Shown here: one piece after another, positions 26,707 through 36,100 of the stretch
Layout of the letters: each line of letters begins with the position of its first letter
Numbering within the stretch: the stretch's first letter is position 1
Source: Acididesulfobacillus acetoxydans
GTDB taxonomy: Bacteria > Bacillota > Desulfitobacteriia > Desulfitobacteriales > Desulfitobacteriaceae
Assembly: GCF_902729405.1 (NCBI RefSeq)
Contig: NZ_LR746496.1
Span: forward strand, 1,612,001 to 1,676,000
Direction: 5' to 3'
Length of the DNA: 64,000 nucleotides
The notes under the pieces: generated by a model
What the model saw: only the letters and a program-made list of their open reading frames with translations
Told to the model about the DNA's origin: nothing
Databases searched by the model: none
Position numbers and translations under genes: made by a program

Positions 26707-27675
26707 ATGGGAGTAGGTATAAAGTCTAGAATAGCGACGCTCCGGCTCAGAGAACAATTTAAGAAATATAATTTGGCGATTTTATTAATTGTATTTATTA
26801 TAGTTGCTTCTTCTTTGTCAAATAAGTTTTTTACTATATCAAATCTGTTCAACATTATTCAACAATCTTCTGTTGTTGGTATTATTACTTTGGGAATGAC
26901 CTATGTTATTCTCGTTGCAGGTATTGATTTATCCGTCGGGTCAACCGCAGCTTTTTCAGGCATGGTAAGTACCATCCTAATTTCTCAACATTTACCTGTA
27001 ATTATGAGTATTGTAGTTGCTATCTTTGCTGGTGCTATCATAGGCCTAATAAATGGTTGGTTTAGCTCGTACGGAGGACTACCTTCATTTATAGTTACCC
27101 TTGCCACAATGGTGGCAGTGAGAGGGGCTACATTTATTTTGACTAACGGGACGCCAATTTACGGACTTTCCAGCGGATTTACTTTTATTGGTACAGGTAC
27201 CATTGGACAGTTTCCAATTAGTGGAGCAATATGGATAATTATAACTTTGGTATTACTGATTATTTCGAAATACACAGGCTACGGTAGAAACTTGTATGCG
27301 GTTGGGGGTAACCCGGAAGCCTCCTACCTCTCAGGAATAAAAGTCAATTTCGTAGTCCTCATTGCGTTTACAATATCTGGAATTCTCTCTGCTTTTGCTG
27401 GCATTTTGTTAGCGTCGTGGTTGACTGTAGGGCAGCCTACAGCAGCAACAGGCGTAGAATTGAATGCAATAGCTGCCGTGGTACTAGGTGGAACCAGTCT
27501 GTTTGGTGGGAAAGGAGGTATATTAGGCAGTTTTATAGGCGTTTTGCTCATGGCGGTCATTACAAACATCTTTAATTTAGTAGGCTTGGGGTCGTATTAT
27601 CAATCTGTTTTTATGGGGGTGATTATTGTTGGAGCATTAATGATGAATAAATACCTCGTTGGAGAGAAGAGTTAG
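26707..27675 (+). CDS. sugar ABC transporter permease, RbsC type
   Basis: 322 aa with eight to ten hydrophobic segments. It contains the CUT2 permease motifs GMTYVILVAGIDLSVGSTAA and VVLGGTSLFGGKGGILGSF. It starts 4 bp after the ATPase gene. It forms the membrane channel of the importer together with the ATPase and the lipoprotein encoded downstream. Length is typical. Confidence 0.95.
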   Translation: MGVGIKSRIATLRLREQFKKYNLAILLIVFIIVASSLSNKFFTISNLFNIIQQSSVVGIITLGMTYVILVAGIDLSVGSTAAFSGMVSTILISQHLPVIMSIVVAIFAGAIIGLINGWFSSYGGLPSFIVTLATMVAVRGATFILTNGTPIYGLSSGFTFIGTGTIGQFPISGAIWIIITLVLLIISKYTGYGRNLYAVGGNPEASYLSGIKVNFVVLIAFTISGILSAFAGILLASWLTVGQPTAATGVELNAIAAVVLGGTSLFGGKGGILGSFIGVLLMAVITNIFNLVGLGSYYQSVFMGVIIVGALMMNKYLVGEKS

Positions 27676-27691
27676 TTTGAAAAGGGGGATA

Positions 27692-28723
27692 ATGATGAAG
27701 AAAACGCTGACAATGGGTATTGCGTGTGTAGCACTCTTATTGGGATTGGTTGGATGTGGCAACAATGTTAGTACCCCTGCAAGTAATTCAAGCAGTTCTG
27801 GAGGCACCAATTCTACGTCGAGTAATTCTAAGAAATTGGTTATCGGATTTAGTCAAGTTACTCTTCAATCACCATTTTACGTGTCTATAGAAAACGCGGC
27901 AAAGGCGGAGGTTGTAGCTAAAGGAGGCCAGGTAATTACTACGGATGCCGAAAATGACATTCAAAAGCAGAATAATGACGTGCAAGACCTGATTACAAAG
28001 GGCGTAAACGCTCTTATAATTGACCCGGTTAATCCGCAAGGTATTGCACCAGCCTTAGCGGCAGCCCAAAAGGCTAAAATACCGGTTATTGCTGTTGATC
28101 GCCCTGCTGAGGGTCCCATTGTAACATTTGTAGGACGAGATAATGAAAAGATGGGAGAGTTAGCAGGACAAGAAGCAGTCAAACTTCTTGGGGGCCAAGG
28201 ACATGCAAAAGGATTGGTTATTGAGATTCAAGGTGCAGCAGGTGACAAAGTCATGATGGCTCGACGGGATGGGTTTGACAAGATTGTCGGAGCAGAGTCA
28301 GGGGTAAAGATAATTCACAGTCCATACTGTGATTATATTAGGTCTAAGGCAGTTGCAGCGATGCAGGATTTAATACAAAAGTATCCCAATGTCAGTTTGG
28401 TTTATGCACATAACGATGATATGGCATTGGGGGCGCTGCAGGTATTAAAGCAGTATCATCTTGATAAGAAAGTCAAGATAGTATCTATTGACGGTTTGAC
28501 TGAGGACATCAAGGCTATTATGGACGGTTACGCAAATGCAACTGTACTTAATGACCCACAGTATGAGGGCAAACTGGCGGCTGATACAGCTATTGGTGCA
28601 ATCAATGGGAAGACATATCCATCCTACATTGATGCAGGGACTACACTGGTTACATCCACTAATGCATCAAAGTATTACAACCCATCCAATGTTTTTGCGA
28701 GTTATGAACCCGCGAGTAAGTAA
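27692..28723 (+). CDS. sugar ABC transporter substrate-binding lipoprotein, RbsB type
   Basis: 343 aa from ATG at 27692 with AAGGGGG 4 nt upstream. The signal peptide MMKKTLTMGIACVALLLGLV ends in a lipobox (LVGC), followed by a Ser/Asn/Thr-rich linker (about 25-55). The Peripla_BP_4 domain then runs to the end, with FGFSQ-like opening KLVIGFSQVTLQSPFY, VNALIIDPVNPQGIAP and YAHNDDMALGALQVLKQYH. It captures the sugar outside the cell and delivers it to the permease. A GC-rich hairpin follows at 28774. Confidence 0.93.
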   Translation: MMKKTLTMGIACVALLLGLVGCGNNVSTPASNSSSSGGTNSTSSNSKKLVIGFSQVTLQSPFYVSIENAAKAEVVAKGGQVITTDAENDIQKQNNDVQDLITKGVNALIIDPVNPQGIAPALAAAQKAKIPVIAVDRPAEGPIVTFVGRDNEKMGELAGQEAVKLLGGQGHAKGLVIEIQGAAGDKVMMARRDGFDKIVGAESGVKIIHSPYCDYIRSKAVAAMQDLIQKYPNVSLVYAHNDDMALGALQVLKQYHLDKKVKIVSIDGLTEDIKAIMDGYANATVLNDPQYEGKLAADTAIGAINGKTYPSYIDAGTTLVTSTNASKYYNPSNVFASYEPASK

Positions 28724-28773
28724 TTAGACAATCTTAAGAGCATCCGCGAGACTAATCTCGTTTATTAGTGCAT

Positions 28774-28805
28774 GAAAGGGGGCGGTGCCTAATCTGCCCC
28801 CTTTC
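28774..28805 (+). terminator. hairpin after the substrate-binding protein gene
   Basis: Arms GAAAGGGGGC (28774-28783) and GCCCCCTTTC (28796-28805) pair perfectly with a 12-nt loop. There is no T-tract because a group II intron begins 8 nt later. It may be an intra-operon attenuator that lowers deoC expression, or a stabilising 3' end. Confidence 0.55.
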
Positions 28806-28813
28806 TGATCGCG

Positions 28814-30716
28814 GTGCGCCACGCATGACGATTAACTTGACGGTGAAAGTCCGTTATGGGGGTATGTAGCGACCAACCATTAGCTCAAGGCAAGGGTGTC
28901 CATTGCGAGATGGAATCTGAAGGAAGCCGGCGGCAAAGTTCCGCCCCGAGGAACACGAACAATATTAGGCGCGAAATGTGGGGTAAGACTGCCATACAAG
29001 TTGAAGCCCAAAAGCTACACGGACACGTCAGCGTAAATGTTGCGGGGACATGGAATGAAAGTGAATCGTCTTACCGTGGGAGGCCTCACGGACGGGTGGA
29101 AACGGAGTAAGAAGCCCGGTTGAAACAAGATTTGTCGTGAGGAGTCAGCAGAAGCCATAGTACAGAGGTGTCCCGGACACCGACGGAAGGGCGGAACCAA
29201 AGGAGGTGTGGGTCAATGAAAGTTACCGAAGGTGGTAATTTAAAACACAGACAACTTTGCTTTAAAGACTATCTGCAAAGGTCATCTGCGGAACAGAGAG
29301 AGTATGCAGAAGTGTGCGTGCCACCCAGGATGACCAAAACCGACAACACCAACACAGACGAGCAGACAGAGAAACTGCTAGAGGAAATTCTCAGCGCCGA
29401 GAACCTTAATCGAGCCTACTACAGAGTGAAGGGGAACAAAGGCGCGGGTGGAATCGACGGTATGCAGGTGGACGAACTTCTACCCTACCTGAAAGGACAC
29501 AAGGATGAACTTTTGCAAGCCCTCTGGGACGGGAAATACCGTCCGAAACCCGTACGGAGGGTAGAAATACCCAAAGAGAACGGGAAAATGAGAAAGCTGG
29601 GAATCCCTACCGTCGTGGACAGACTGATCCAACAAGCCATAACCCAGGTCCTTTCGCCAATCTTCGAAAGGCAATTCTCAGACAACAGCTATGGGTTCCG
29701 ACCTCAACGAAGCGCTCACGACGCGCTAAGAGCATGTCAAAGGCATATCACAGAAGGCTTTGTCTACGTCGTGGACATGGACTTGGAGAAATACTTTGAC
29801 ACGGTCAACCAAAGCAAACTCATCCAAATCCTCTCAGACACCATCAAAGATGGACGAGTCATATCCCTAATCCATAAATTCCTCAGAGCAGGGATTATGG
29901 TGGACGGACTATTTGAAGAAAGTCCGGAAGGCGTACCCCAAGGGGGGCCCCTTAGTCCCTTACTTGGAAACGTCATGCTAAACGTCTGTGACCACGAGCT
30001 AGAAAAGCGTGGGCATCGCTTCGTACGCTACGCGGATGACATGATGATTTTCTGCAAAAGCGAGAAAGCGGCCCGGCGAACGCTAGACCATATTGTTCCT
30101 TATATCGAAGGGAAACTATTCCTCAGAGTCAATAAGGAGAAAACAAGCGTGGCACACGTGAGGAAAGTCAAGTATCTGGGATACGGCTTCTACATCCACA
30201 AAGGAAGAGGACGACTGAGAATCCACCCGAAAAGCATCCTGAAGCTAAAGGACAAGATCCGGAAAGTCACCGGACGGAGCAACGGGATGGGAATCGAGGA
30301 GAGAAAGGCAAAACTCAATTACATCATCCGAGGATGGACCAATTACTTTAAACTGGCAGACGCCAAAGCGTTACTCGGAAAGATGGACGAATGGCTACGA
30401 AGTCGAATTCGGATGGTCACATGGAAACGATGGAAGAGAGTACGCACACGATACGCGAACTTGCAGAAGCTTGGCATCAAGAAGGAGCAAGCATGGATGT
30501 GGGCAAACACAAGAAAGGGCTATTGGCGAGTAGCCCATAGCCACATTTTGACAATGTCCTTATCCAACAAACGCATCGAACGCGCAGGATACCCCAGTTT
30601 TAGTCAATGCTACTCTGCCAAATAACGTGTAAACTTTGGAGGCGCCGTATACCGAACGGTACGTACGGTGCTGTGGGAGGTCGGCTGGCCAATTAATGAC
30701 CAGCCTCCTACCCGAT
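28814..30716 (+). mobile_element. group II intron with reverse transcriptase ORF
   Basis: The 5' boundary GTGCGCC fits the GUGYG consensus. A domain V-like hairpin occurs at about 30645-30676 (GCCGTATACCGAACGGTACG, then TACGGTGCT). The following domain VI-like stem (GTCGGCTGGCC / GACCAGCC, with an unpaired A in AATTAATG) leads to a 3' end at about 30716 (CCGAT, an AY end). The length is about 1.9 kb, with one IEP ORF in domain IV. It lies between the lipoprotein gene and the deoC ribosome binding site, in the same orientation as the operon, so splicing would restore the operon mRNA. Confidence 0.85.
29216..30625 (+). CDS. ltrA: group II intron reverse transcriptase/maturase
   Basis: 469 aa from ATG at 29216, preceded by AAAGGAGGTG; a longer frame from 29168 is rejected. 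The RT domain contains GAGGIDGMQVDELLPYL, SYGFRPQRSAHDALRACQRH, EGVPQGGPLSPLLGNVML and the catalytic YADD (residues 272-275). The maturase/GIIM domain follows (MGIEERKAKLNYIIRGWTNY). There is no HNH endonuclease domain after GIIM. The protein assists splicing and retrohoming of its host intron. It appears intact. Confidence 0.94.
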   Translation: MKVTEGGNLKHRQLCFKDYLQRSSAEQREYAEVCVPPRMTKTDNTNTDEQTEKLLEEILSAENLNRAYYRVKGNKGAGGIDGMQVDELLPYLKGHKDELLQALWDGKYRPKPVRRVEIPKENGKMRKLGIPTVVDRLIQQAITQVLSPIFERQFSDNSYGFRPQRSAHDALRACQRHITEGFVYVVDMDLEKYFDTVNQSKLIQILSDTIKDGRVISLIHKFLRAGIMVDGLFEESPEGVPQGGPLSPLLGNVMLNVCDHELEKRGHRFVRYADDMMIFCKSEKAARRTLDHIVPYIEGKLFLRVNKEKTSVAHVRKVKYLGYGFYIHKGRGRLRIHPKSILKLKDKIRKVTGRSNGMGIEERKAKLNYIIRGWTNYFKLADAKALLGKMDEWLRSRIRMVTWKRWKRVRTRYANLQKLGIKKEQAWMWANTRKGYWRVAHSHILTMSLSNKRIERAGYPSFSQCYSAK

Positions 30717-30739
30717 TAAGAACCAAGGAGGAAATCAAT

Positions 30740-31414
30740 ATGGAAAAAGAGAAAATTGCTAGGATGATGGACCATACTTTGCTTAAACCCAATGCATTAG
30801 ACCAACAAATCGAAGTTTTGTGTGCACAAGCAAAGGAGTATCATTTTGCCTCAGTATGCATCAATCCTACGTTCATTAAAATGGCCAGGAAACTTCTGTC
30901 GGGAACAGATATCAAGGTCTGTGTGGTAATAGGCTTTCCATTGGGTGCAAACACGACGCCCACAAAGATCTTTGAAGCCAAAGATGCTTTGGCTTCGGGT
31001 GCCGACGAACTGGATTATGTAGTTAATATTAGTGATGTGCTAAATGGTCGCTTTGAAGAGGTCCAAGCAGAAATGAGTCAATTCGCTCAGCTTAAAGAAG
31101 AAAATAGTAAGTGTCTCATCAAAATAATTTTAGAAACCTGTTATCTTAATGAGGACCAAATAACTAAGCTGTGTGTTATGGCGAAATCTGCTGGTTTAGA
31201 TTTTGTGAAGACTTCCACGGGTTTTGGCAGTGGTGGAGCAACAATGGAGCATGTGGCACTCATGCGGCATGCAGTGGGCCAAGCCCTGGGGGTGAAGGCC
31301 TCTGGTGGTATACGTACTTATGAGGATGCCGCGAAGATGGTGGAAGCGGGTGCCTCTCGAATTGGTGCCAGTGCCAGTGTTGCAATAGTTGATGGGGCAA
31401 GACAACAACATTAA
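30740..31414 (+). CDS. deoC: deoxyribose-phosphate aldolase
   Basis: 224 aa from ATG at 30740 with AAGGAGG 7 nt upstream. The family opening RMMDHTLLKPNALDQQIEVL, the central DELDYVVNISDVLNG and the Schiff-base lysine in LDFVKTSTGFGSGGATMEHV are all present. It cleaves 2-deoxyribose 5-phosphate to glyceraldehyde 3-phosphate and acetaldehyde, or acts on a similar deoxy sugar phosphate. It is the last gene of the sugar operon, separated from the transporter only by the intron. A terminator follows about 250 bp downstream. Confidence 0.93.
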   Translation: MEKEKIARMMDHTLLKPNALDQQIEVLCAQAKEYHFASVCINPTFIKMARKLLSGTDIKVCVVIGFPLGANTTPTKIFEAKDALASGADELDYVVNISDVLNGRFEEVQAEMSQFAQLKEENSKCLIKIILETCYLNEDQITKLCVMAKSAGLDFVKTSTGFGSGGATMEHVALMRHAVGQALGVKASGGIRTYEDAAKMVEAGASRIGASASVAIVDGARQQH

Positions 31415-31780
31415 TGCAGACACACTTAAAACAAGGTTTCCCGAAAAGACAACTCGGCTACAGGAAGAGATTCGACCCGTTTTTGCTTATGTCGGACTCG
31501 ATTGTGCAACGGGATCGTAAAGTTAGTGCAATATCGACAGAAAATATGTGCAATGGCGACGGGACTAGCTGCAGTTCATAAATTCACGATGGGTCAGCGA
31601 TGAACGCTTCGCGGGGGCTTATCGCTTTAGTTTGCCTCGGTTTCGACAATTTTTCCTGGATCTAGGCATCCGTCAAGAGTGGATGCCTTTATTTACGCAG
31701 TTTTTTCGGGTGAAACTCAATTTGTTTTAATATTGGGAGGAATCAGGGGATGGGCCCCAATAGATTGGAATATTCAGATG
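31415..31780 (+). other. intergenic region with terminator, otherwise no gene
   Basis: Apart from the hairpin at 31664-31688 there is no feature with coding character. It marks the boundary between the sugar operon and the accessory island. Confidence 0.5.
31664..31696 (+). terminator. rho-independent terminator
   Basis: Stem AGGCATCC (31664-31671) and GGATGCCT (31681-31688) with a 9-nt loop, followed by TTATTT. It is a likely end for the sugar operon transcript or for the lost 3' neighbour. Confidence 0.7.
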
Positions 31781-31870
31781 TTTTAGCCCAACTTTCCACT
31801 AAACATGGCTTAAACCCCTGCTGTACCTCACTTCTTCATTTTAATTCTGGCACTACAATCTCTTACCCAT
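31781..31870 (+). repeat. dispersed repeat, copy 2 (recombinase-associated)
   Basis: Second copy of the 90-bp sequence at 6716-6805, here directly upstream of the tyrosine recombinase relic. Confidence 0.55.
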
Positions 31871-31935
31871 CAGGGACCGTTTTCTCTTGAGGGGGTCTTT
31901 AATATTCAATAAACGAGAGATTATGTTCTCTTTGT

Positions 31936-32401
31936 CCTGGGAATTAATTCCGGTCTTCGGATCAGTGATCTCCTTCGTCTTCAACAAACGGACGTTCAAA
32001 ATGAGAAGGGCAAGATGAAGGACCGGATCGAGATCCGCGAAAAAAAGACCGGCAAAGTCAAGAACTTTCCGATCAGTGATACGGCAGCCAAGGCACTCAA
32101 AGAGTACCTGCCCGGTATCCCCACCATGACCCCTCTCTTTCCCAGCCGGAAAGGTTCCCTTCCCATCACCCGTCAGCAAGCCTATCACATCTTGAACGAA
32201 GCGGCACAAATGGTGGGGATCAAGGAGCGAATAGGGACGCATACCCTTAGAAAAACGTTCGGGTATCAGGCGTACCAAGCCGGATATTCGCTTGATCGCT
32301 TACAGAAAATTTTCAACCACTCTTCTTCCAGGATCACTTTAGCCTATATTGGTATGACACAAGATGACACCGATGAGATTTATTTGAATTTAAACTTATA
32401 A
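31936..32401 (+). pseudogene. tyrosine recombinase/integrase, N-terminally truncated
   Basis: The frame reads DYVLFVLGINSGLRISDLLR (first catalytic Arg), continues through MKDRIEIREKKTGKVKNFPI, the HTLRKTFGYQ box (HxxR) and FNHSSSRITLAYIG (His and Tyr). All core catalytic residues are present, but the SAM-like DNA-binding half is missing and an in-frame TAA lies just upstream. The nearest ATG (32015) would exclude the first Arg. It is a relic of the island integrase or of a stand-alone element. Confidence 0.75.
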
Positions 32402-32488
32402 ACAGAGGAGCGACAGGAAAAAGCGCGGGCCGTGGAGAAACTTTCGTGGAGAAAATGAGAAGAAAATGCAGGAAGGGGAAGTGCGAGT

Positions 32489-32593
32489 ATGCCAACACCC
32501 CGTCAACCCCAAGAATGGCGGTACTGCCCCGTTTGCGGAACACTCTTCCGAACGGCGCTGGGGTCGAGAAAAACATACTGCTCGGAGAAATGA
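32489..32593 (+). CDS. tiny zinc-ribbon-like ORF
   Basis: 34 aa, containing YCPVCGTLFRTALGSRKTYC, a CxxC...C pattern like treble-clef zinc fingers of mobile-element proteins. No good ribosome binding site is visible. It may be a fragment; it follows the recombinase relic by 88 bp. Confidence 0.3.
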   Translation: MPTPRQPQEWRYCPVCGTLFRTALGSRKTYCSEK

Positions 32594-32996
32594 AGTAAAA
32601 AGTCCCCACTCTGGGAGGGGAATGAAGGAGATTGGAAAACACGAAGGTAGGGTGTTAACGATCACTTTAATCTGGACCAGAATCACGTTTTCAGTCACAT
32701 TAAATTGGACCCAAATTTCCCTCCTTACGTCGAAAGGAATTCAACTTGGCATGTCGAATAATTAGTCTTAATGAAGAGTACAAAGAACTTGGTCTAGTTG
32801 CCCTAGGGGCAACGCGGTGCTGACGGACGGACTGACAACTTTGTCAGTCCAGTTTAATTTGCTTATGTCAGCCCAGAATAAAGAGATTGCTAACAAGTAA
32901 CAGTCTTAACCGAAATACAATCCACTGTGTTGGCATATCTAAATTTGTTAAGGATCATCAAGCCATGTTCTTGACTCATTTGGAGGAAATGGAATC
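32594..32996 (+). other. intergenic, no intact gene
   Basis: About 400 bp. It includes two related short phrases (TTTAATCTGGACCAGAATCA and TTAAATTGGACCCAAA) that resemble repeats near insertion sequence ends. No gene is recognised. Confidence 0.35.
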
Positions 32997-33149
32997 TTGG
33001 AGAGAGTAATTTAGCATATGGGCGTTAGCAGGGACACTATCCGGAATTGGATTAAGAAAAACGTTGTTCCCCGCCGCAAGCAGTTCAAGCTCAAGAATTC
33101 GGAAGTTGACGCTTTGGTCGACAGCGGTAAGCGCGCCGAGATTGAGTAG
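32997..33149 (+). pseudogene. excisionase/MerR-type HTH protein with an internal amber codon
   Basis: From TTG at 32997 (GGAGG at 32982-32986) the frame reads LERVI, TAG, HMGVSRDTIRNWIKKNVVPR and RKQFKLKNSEVDALVDSGKR. This is the helix_turn_helix_17 pattern, normally ..EHLGVSRDTIRNWIKK... The TAG at 33012-33014 falls where a Glu codon is expected. Translation could restart at ATG 33018 (43 aa), which keeps the recognition helix. It is immediately upstream of the restriction-modification cluster and may have been its regulator. Confidence 0.55.
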
Positions 33150-33175
33150 TAAACTACTGAACAGAGGGTAAAGCT

Positions 33176-36100
33176 ATGCAAATGCCAGAGATGCTCGACA
33201 ACGTGAGCAGAACCGTCAAAGACGATTTGGCGGTAACAATAGCGAAAGGTGACAAGTTGTCTGTGGCGGCGGCGTGTTTCTCCATATATGCCTACCAAGC
33301 CCTTAAAAAGCAGCTTGACGGGATTGCTGAGTTGCGCTTTATTTTCACCTCGCCGACATTCCTTCAAGAGAAGGCTCCTAAGGCTAAGCGGGAGTTCTAC
33401 ATACCCCGACTCAACCGTGAACGCTCGCTCTATGGCACGGAATTCGAGGTGAAGTTACGCAACGAACTGACCCAGAAAGCCATCGCCCGCGAGTGCGCCG
33501 ATTGGATTCGAAGCAAGGTGCAATTTCGGTCCAACCTGACAGGTGGCAACATCAGCGGTCTTATGAATGTGGTCGGTGTGAAAACCACAACCTATATGCC
33601 GCTCAACGGTTTTACCACCTCGGACATGGGCTGCGAGCGTGGCAACAACATCATCAATCCGGTCAACAAACTCTTTGCCCCTCTTTCGGGCGAGTATGTC
33701 CATATGTTCGACCAGATTTGGAACAACAAGAGCCTGATGCAGGACGTGACCGAGCAGGTCATCGACGGAATCACCGTCGCCTACAATGAAAACGCGCCGG
33801 AGTTCATCTACTTCGTGGCAATATATAACATCTTCAACGAGTTTTTGGAGGACATCTCCGAGGACGTTCTGCCAAACGAGGCGACAGGCTTTAAGGAAAC
33901 AAAAATATGGAACAAGCTGTACGATTTCCAAAAGGATGCAACCCTTGCAATTATAAATAAACTGGAAAAGTTCAACGGATGCATACTTGCTGACAGTGTT
34001 GGTCTTGGAAAAACATTTACTGCGCTTTCGGTTATCAAGTACTACGAACTCCGCAACCGTATGGTGCTTGTACTGTGCCCGAAGAAGCTGGGTGACAACT
34101 GGTACACCTTTAAGGAGAACTACCTGAACAATCCGATTGCGGCTGACCGCCTACGGTATGACGTGCTTTACCATACGGATTTATCAAGAGAGCATGGGTT
34201 CTCAGACGGCATCGACCTTTCGAAGCTGAACTGGGGTAACTACGACCTTGTGGTTATCGACGAAAGCCATAATTTCCGAAATGGCGGCGACTATTCGGGG
34301 CGCGGGGATGATAAGCGTGAAAACCGCTACCTTCAACTGCTGAATAAGGTCATCCGCAAGGGAGTGAAGACAAAAGTCCTTATGCTTTCGGCGACGCCTG
34401 TGAACAACAGCTTTTCCGACCTGCGCCATCAGCTTGAACTTGCCTACGAGGGGAACCCCACGCTGATAAACGACAAACTTGATACCACGAAGCCGATTGA
34501 CTTAATCTTCCGTAATGCCCAGACCGCTTTCAATCGGTGGAGCAAACTCGACCCTGAAGAGCGCACGACCGAGAATCTGCTGCGCTTCCTTGACTTTGAT
34601 TTCTTTACGATGCTTGACAGCGTGACGATTGCTCGTTCGCGTAAGCACATTGAAAAATACTACAACACGGCTGAAATAGGCAAATTCCCCGAAAGAATGA
34701 AGCCTATCCCGCTGCGTCCGAGGTTGACTGACCTCGAATCGGCGATTGACTACGACGAGATTTACGACCAGTTAATGAAGCTCAACCTTGCCATCTACAT
34801 CCCGACCGACTTTCTGCTTGAAAGCCGACGGGCGAAGTATGTTGACCCAAGTAAAAACATTGACCGTGCCGGGCGCGAAATCGGTATCCGTCGACTGATG
34901 TGTATCAACCTCCTGAAACGGCTCGAAAGTTCGGTCTACTCCTTCCGCATTACACTTGGCCGTGTAAGGACTTTGATCAACAGTACCATTGCCGACATCG
35001 ACGATTATATTAGCGGGACGCAGCGAATTATTAACACGCAGGAGTTCTCTGAGGACGATTTCGACGGTGACGATCGCAATACCGACTTCTTCGAAAGCGC
35101 AGGCAAGAAACTCGATATCGATCTTGCCGATATGGACTATATCTCGTGGCGGCACGAACTTGCCGAGGACTCTGAAATCCTCGAATTGTTAACGATTCTG
35201 ATTGAGGACGTCACGCCCGACCACGACACCAAACTGCAAACGCTGTTACAGCTTATCGTTGATAAGATTCAGCACCCGTTCAATCCGGGCAATAAAAAGA
35301 TTCTGCTCTTTTCAGCGTTCTCGGACACGGTAGACTATCTCTATAAAGAAGTCGCACCGTTCATTAAGCAAAAGTTCGGACTTGATACCGCGATGATAAC
35401 CGGCACGACCGACGGCAGGACGACCGTCAAGCTAAAACACGCAGATATGAATACAATTCTGACGCTTTTCTCACCATTGTCCAAGGACAAGGAGCTATTG
35501 ATCCCGGGCAATCCCGCCGAAATCGACATTCTAATAGCAACGGACTGTATTTCGGAAGGGCAGAATCTGCAGGACTGCGATTACTGCGTCAACTACGACA
35601 TCCATTGGAATCCTGTCCGCATCATACAGCGGTTTGGGCGAATTGACCGTATCGGAAGCCGCAATGATAAGATTCAGCTTGTGAACTTCTGGCCTAACAT
35701 CGACCTTGACAAGTATCTCGAACTGAAAGGACGCGTGGAAACCCGTATGAAGGCTTCCATTGTGACCTCCACGGGAGATGATAATCCCATCGACCCGGAA
35801 GAGCAAGGTGATCTCGAATATCGCAAGGCGCAGCTTGAAAAGCTTCAGAATGAGGTCGTGGATATCGAGGAAATGCAGTCCGGCGTTTCGATTATGGATT
35901 TGGGGTTAAACGAGTTCCGGCTTGATCTGCTTGATTATATCAAGCACCACGGCGAACTGGACAGAACCCCGTTCGGGCTTCACACAGTGGTAGCAGGCAA
36001 CGGTGACTCGCCCCAGGGCACCATATTCATATTAAAGAACCGCAACGCCGAGATAAACGCCCACAACCAGAACCAGTTGCACCCGTTTTATATGGTCTAC

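Noticed and set aside
32466-32765. 99-codon open frame downstream of the recombinase relic
   Set aside because: Composition is not protein-like; a different frame holds the short zinc-ribbon-like peptide.
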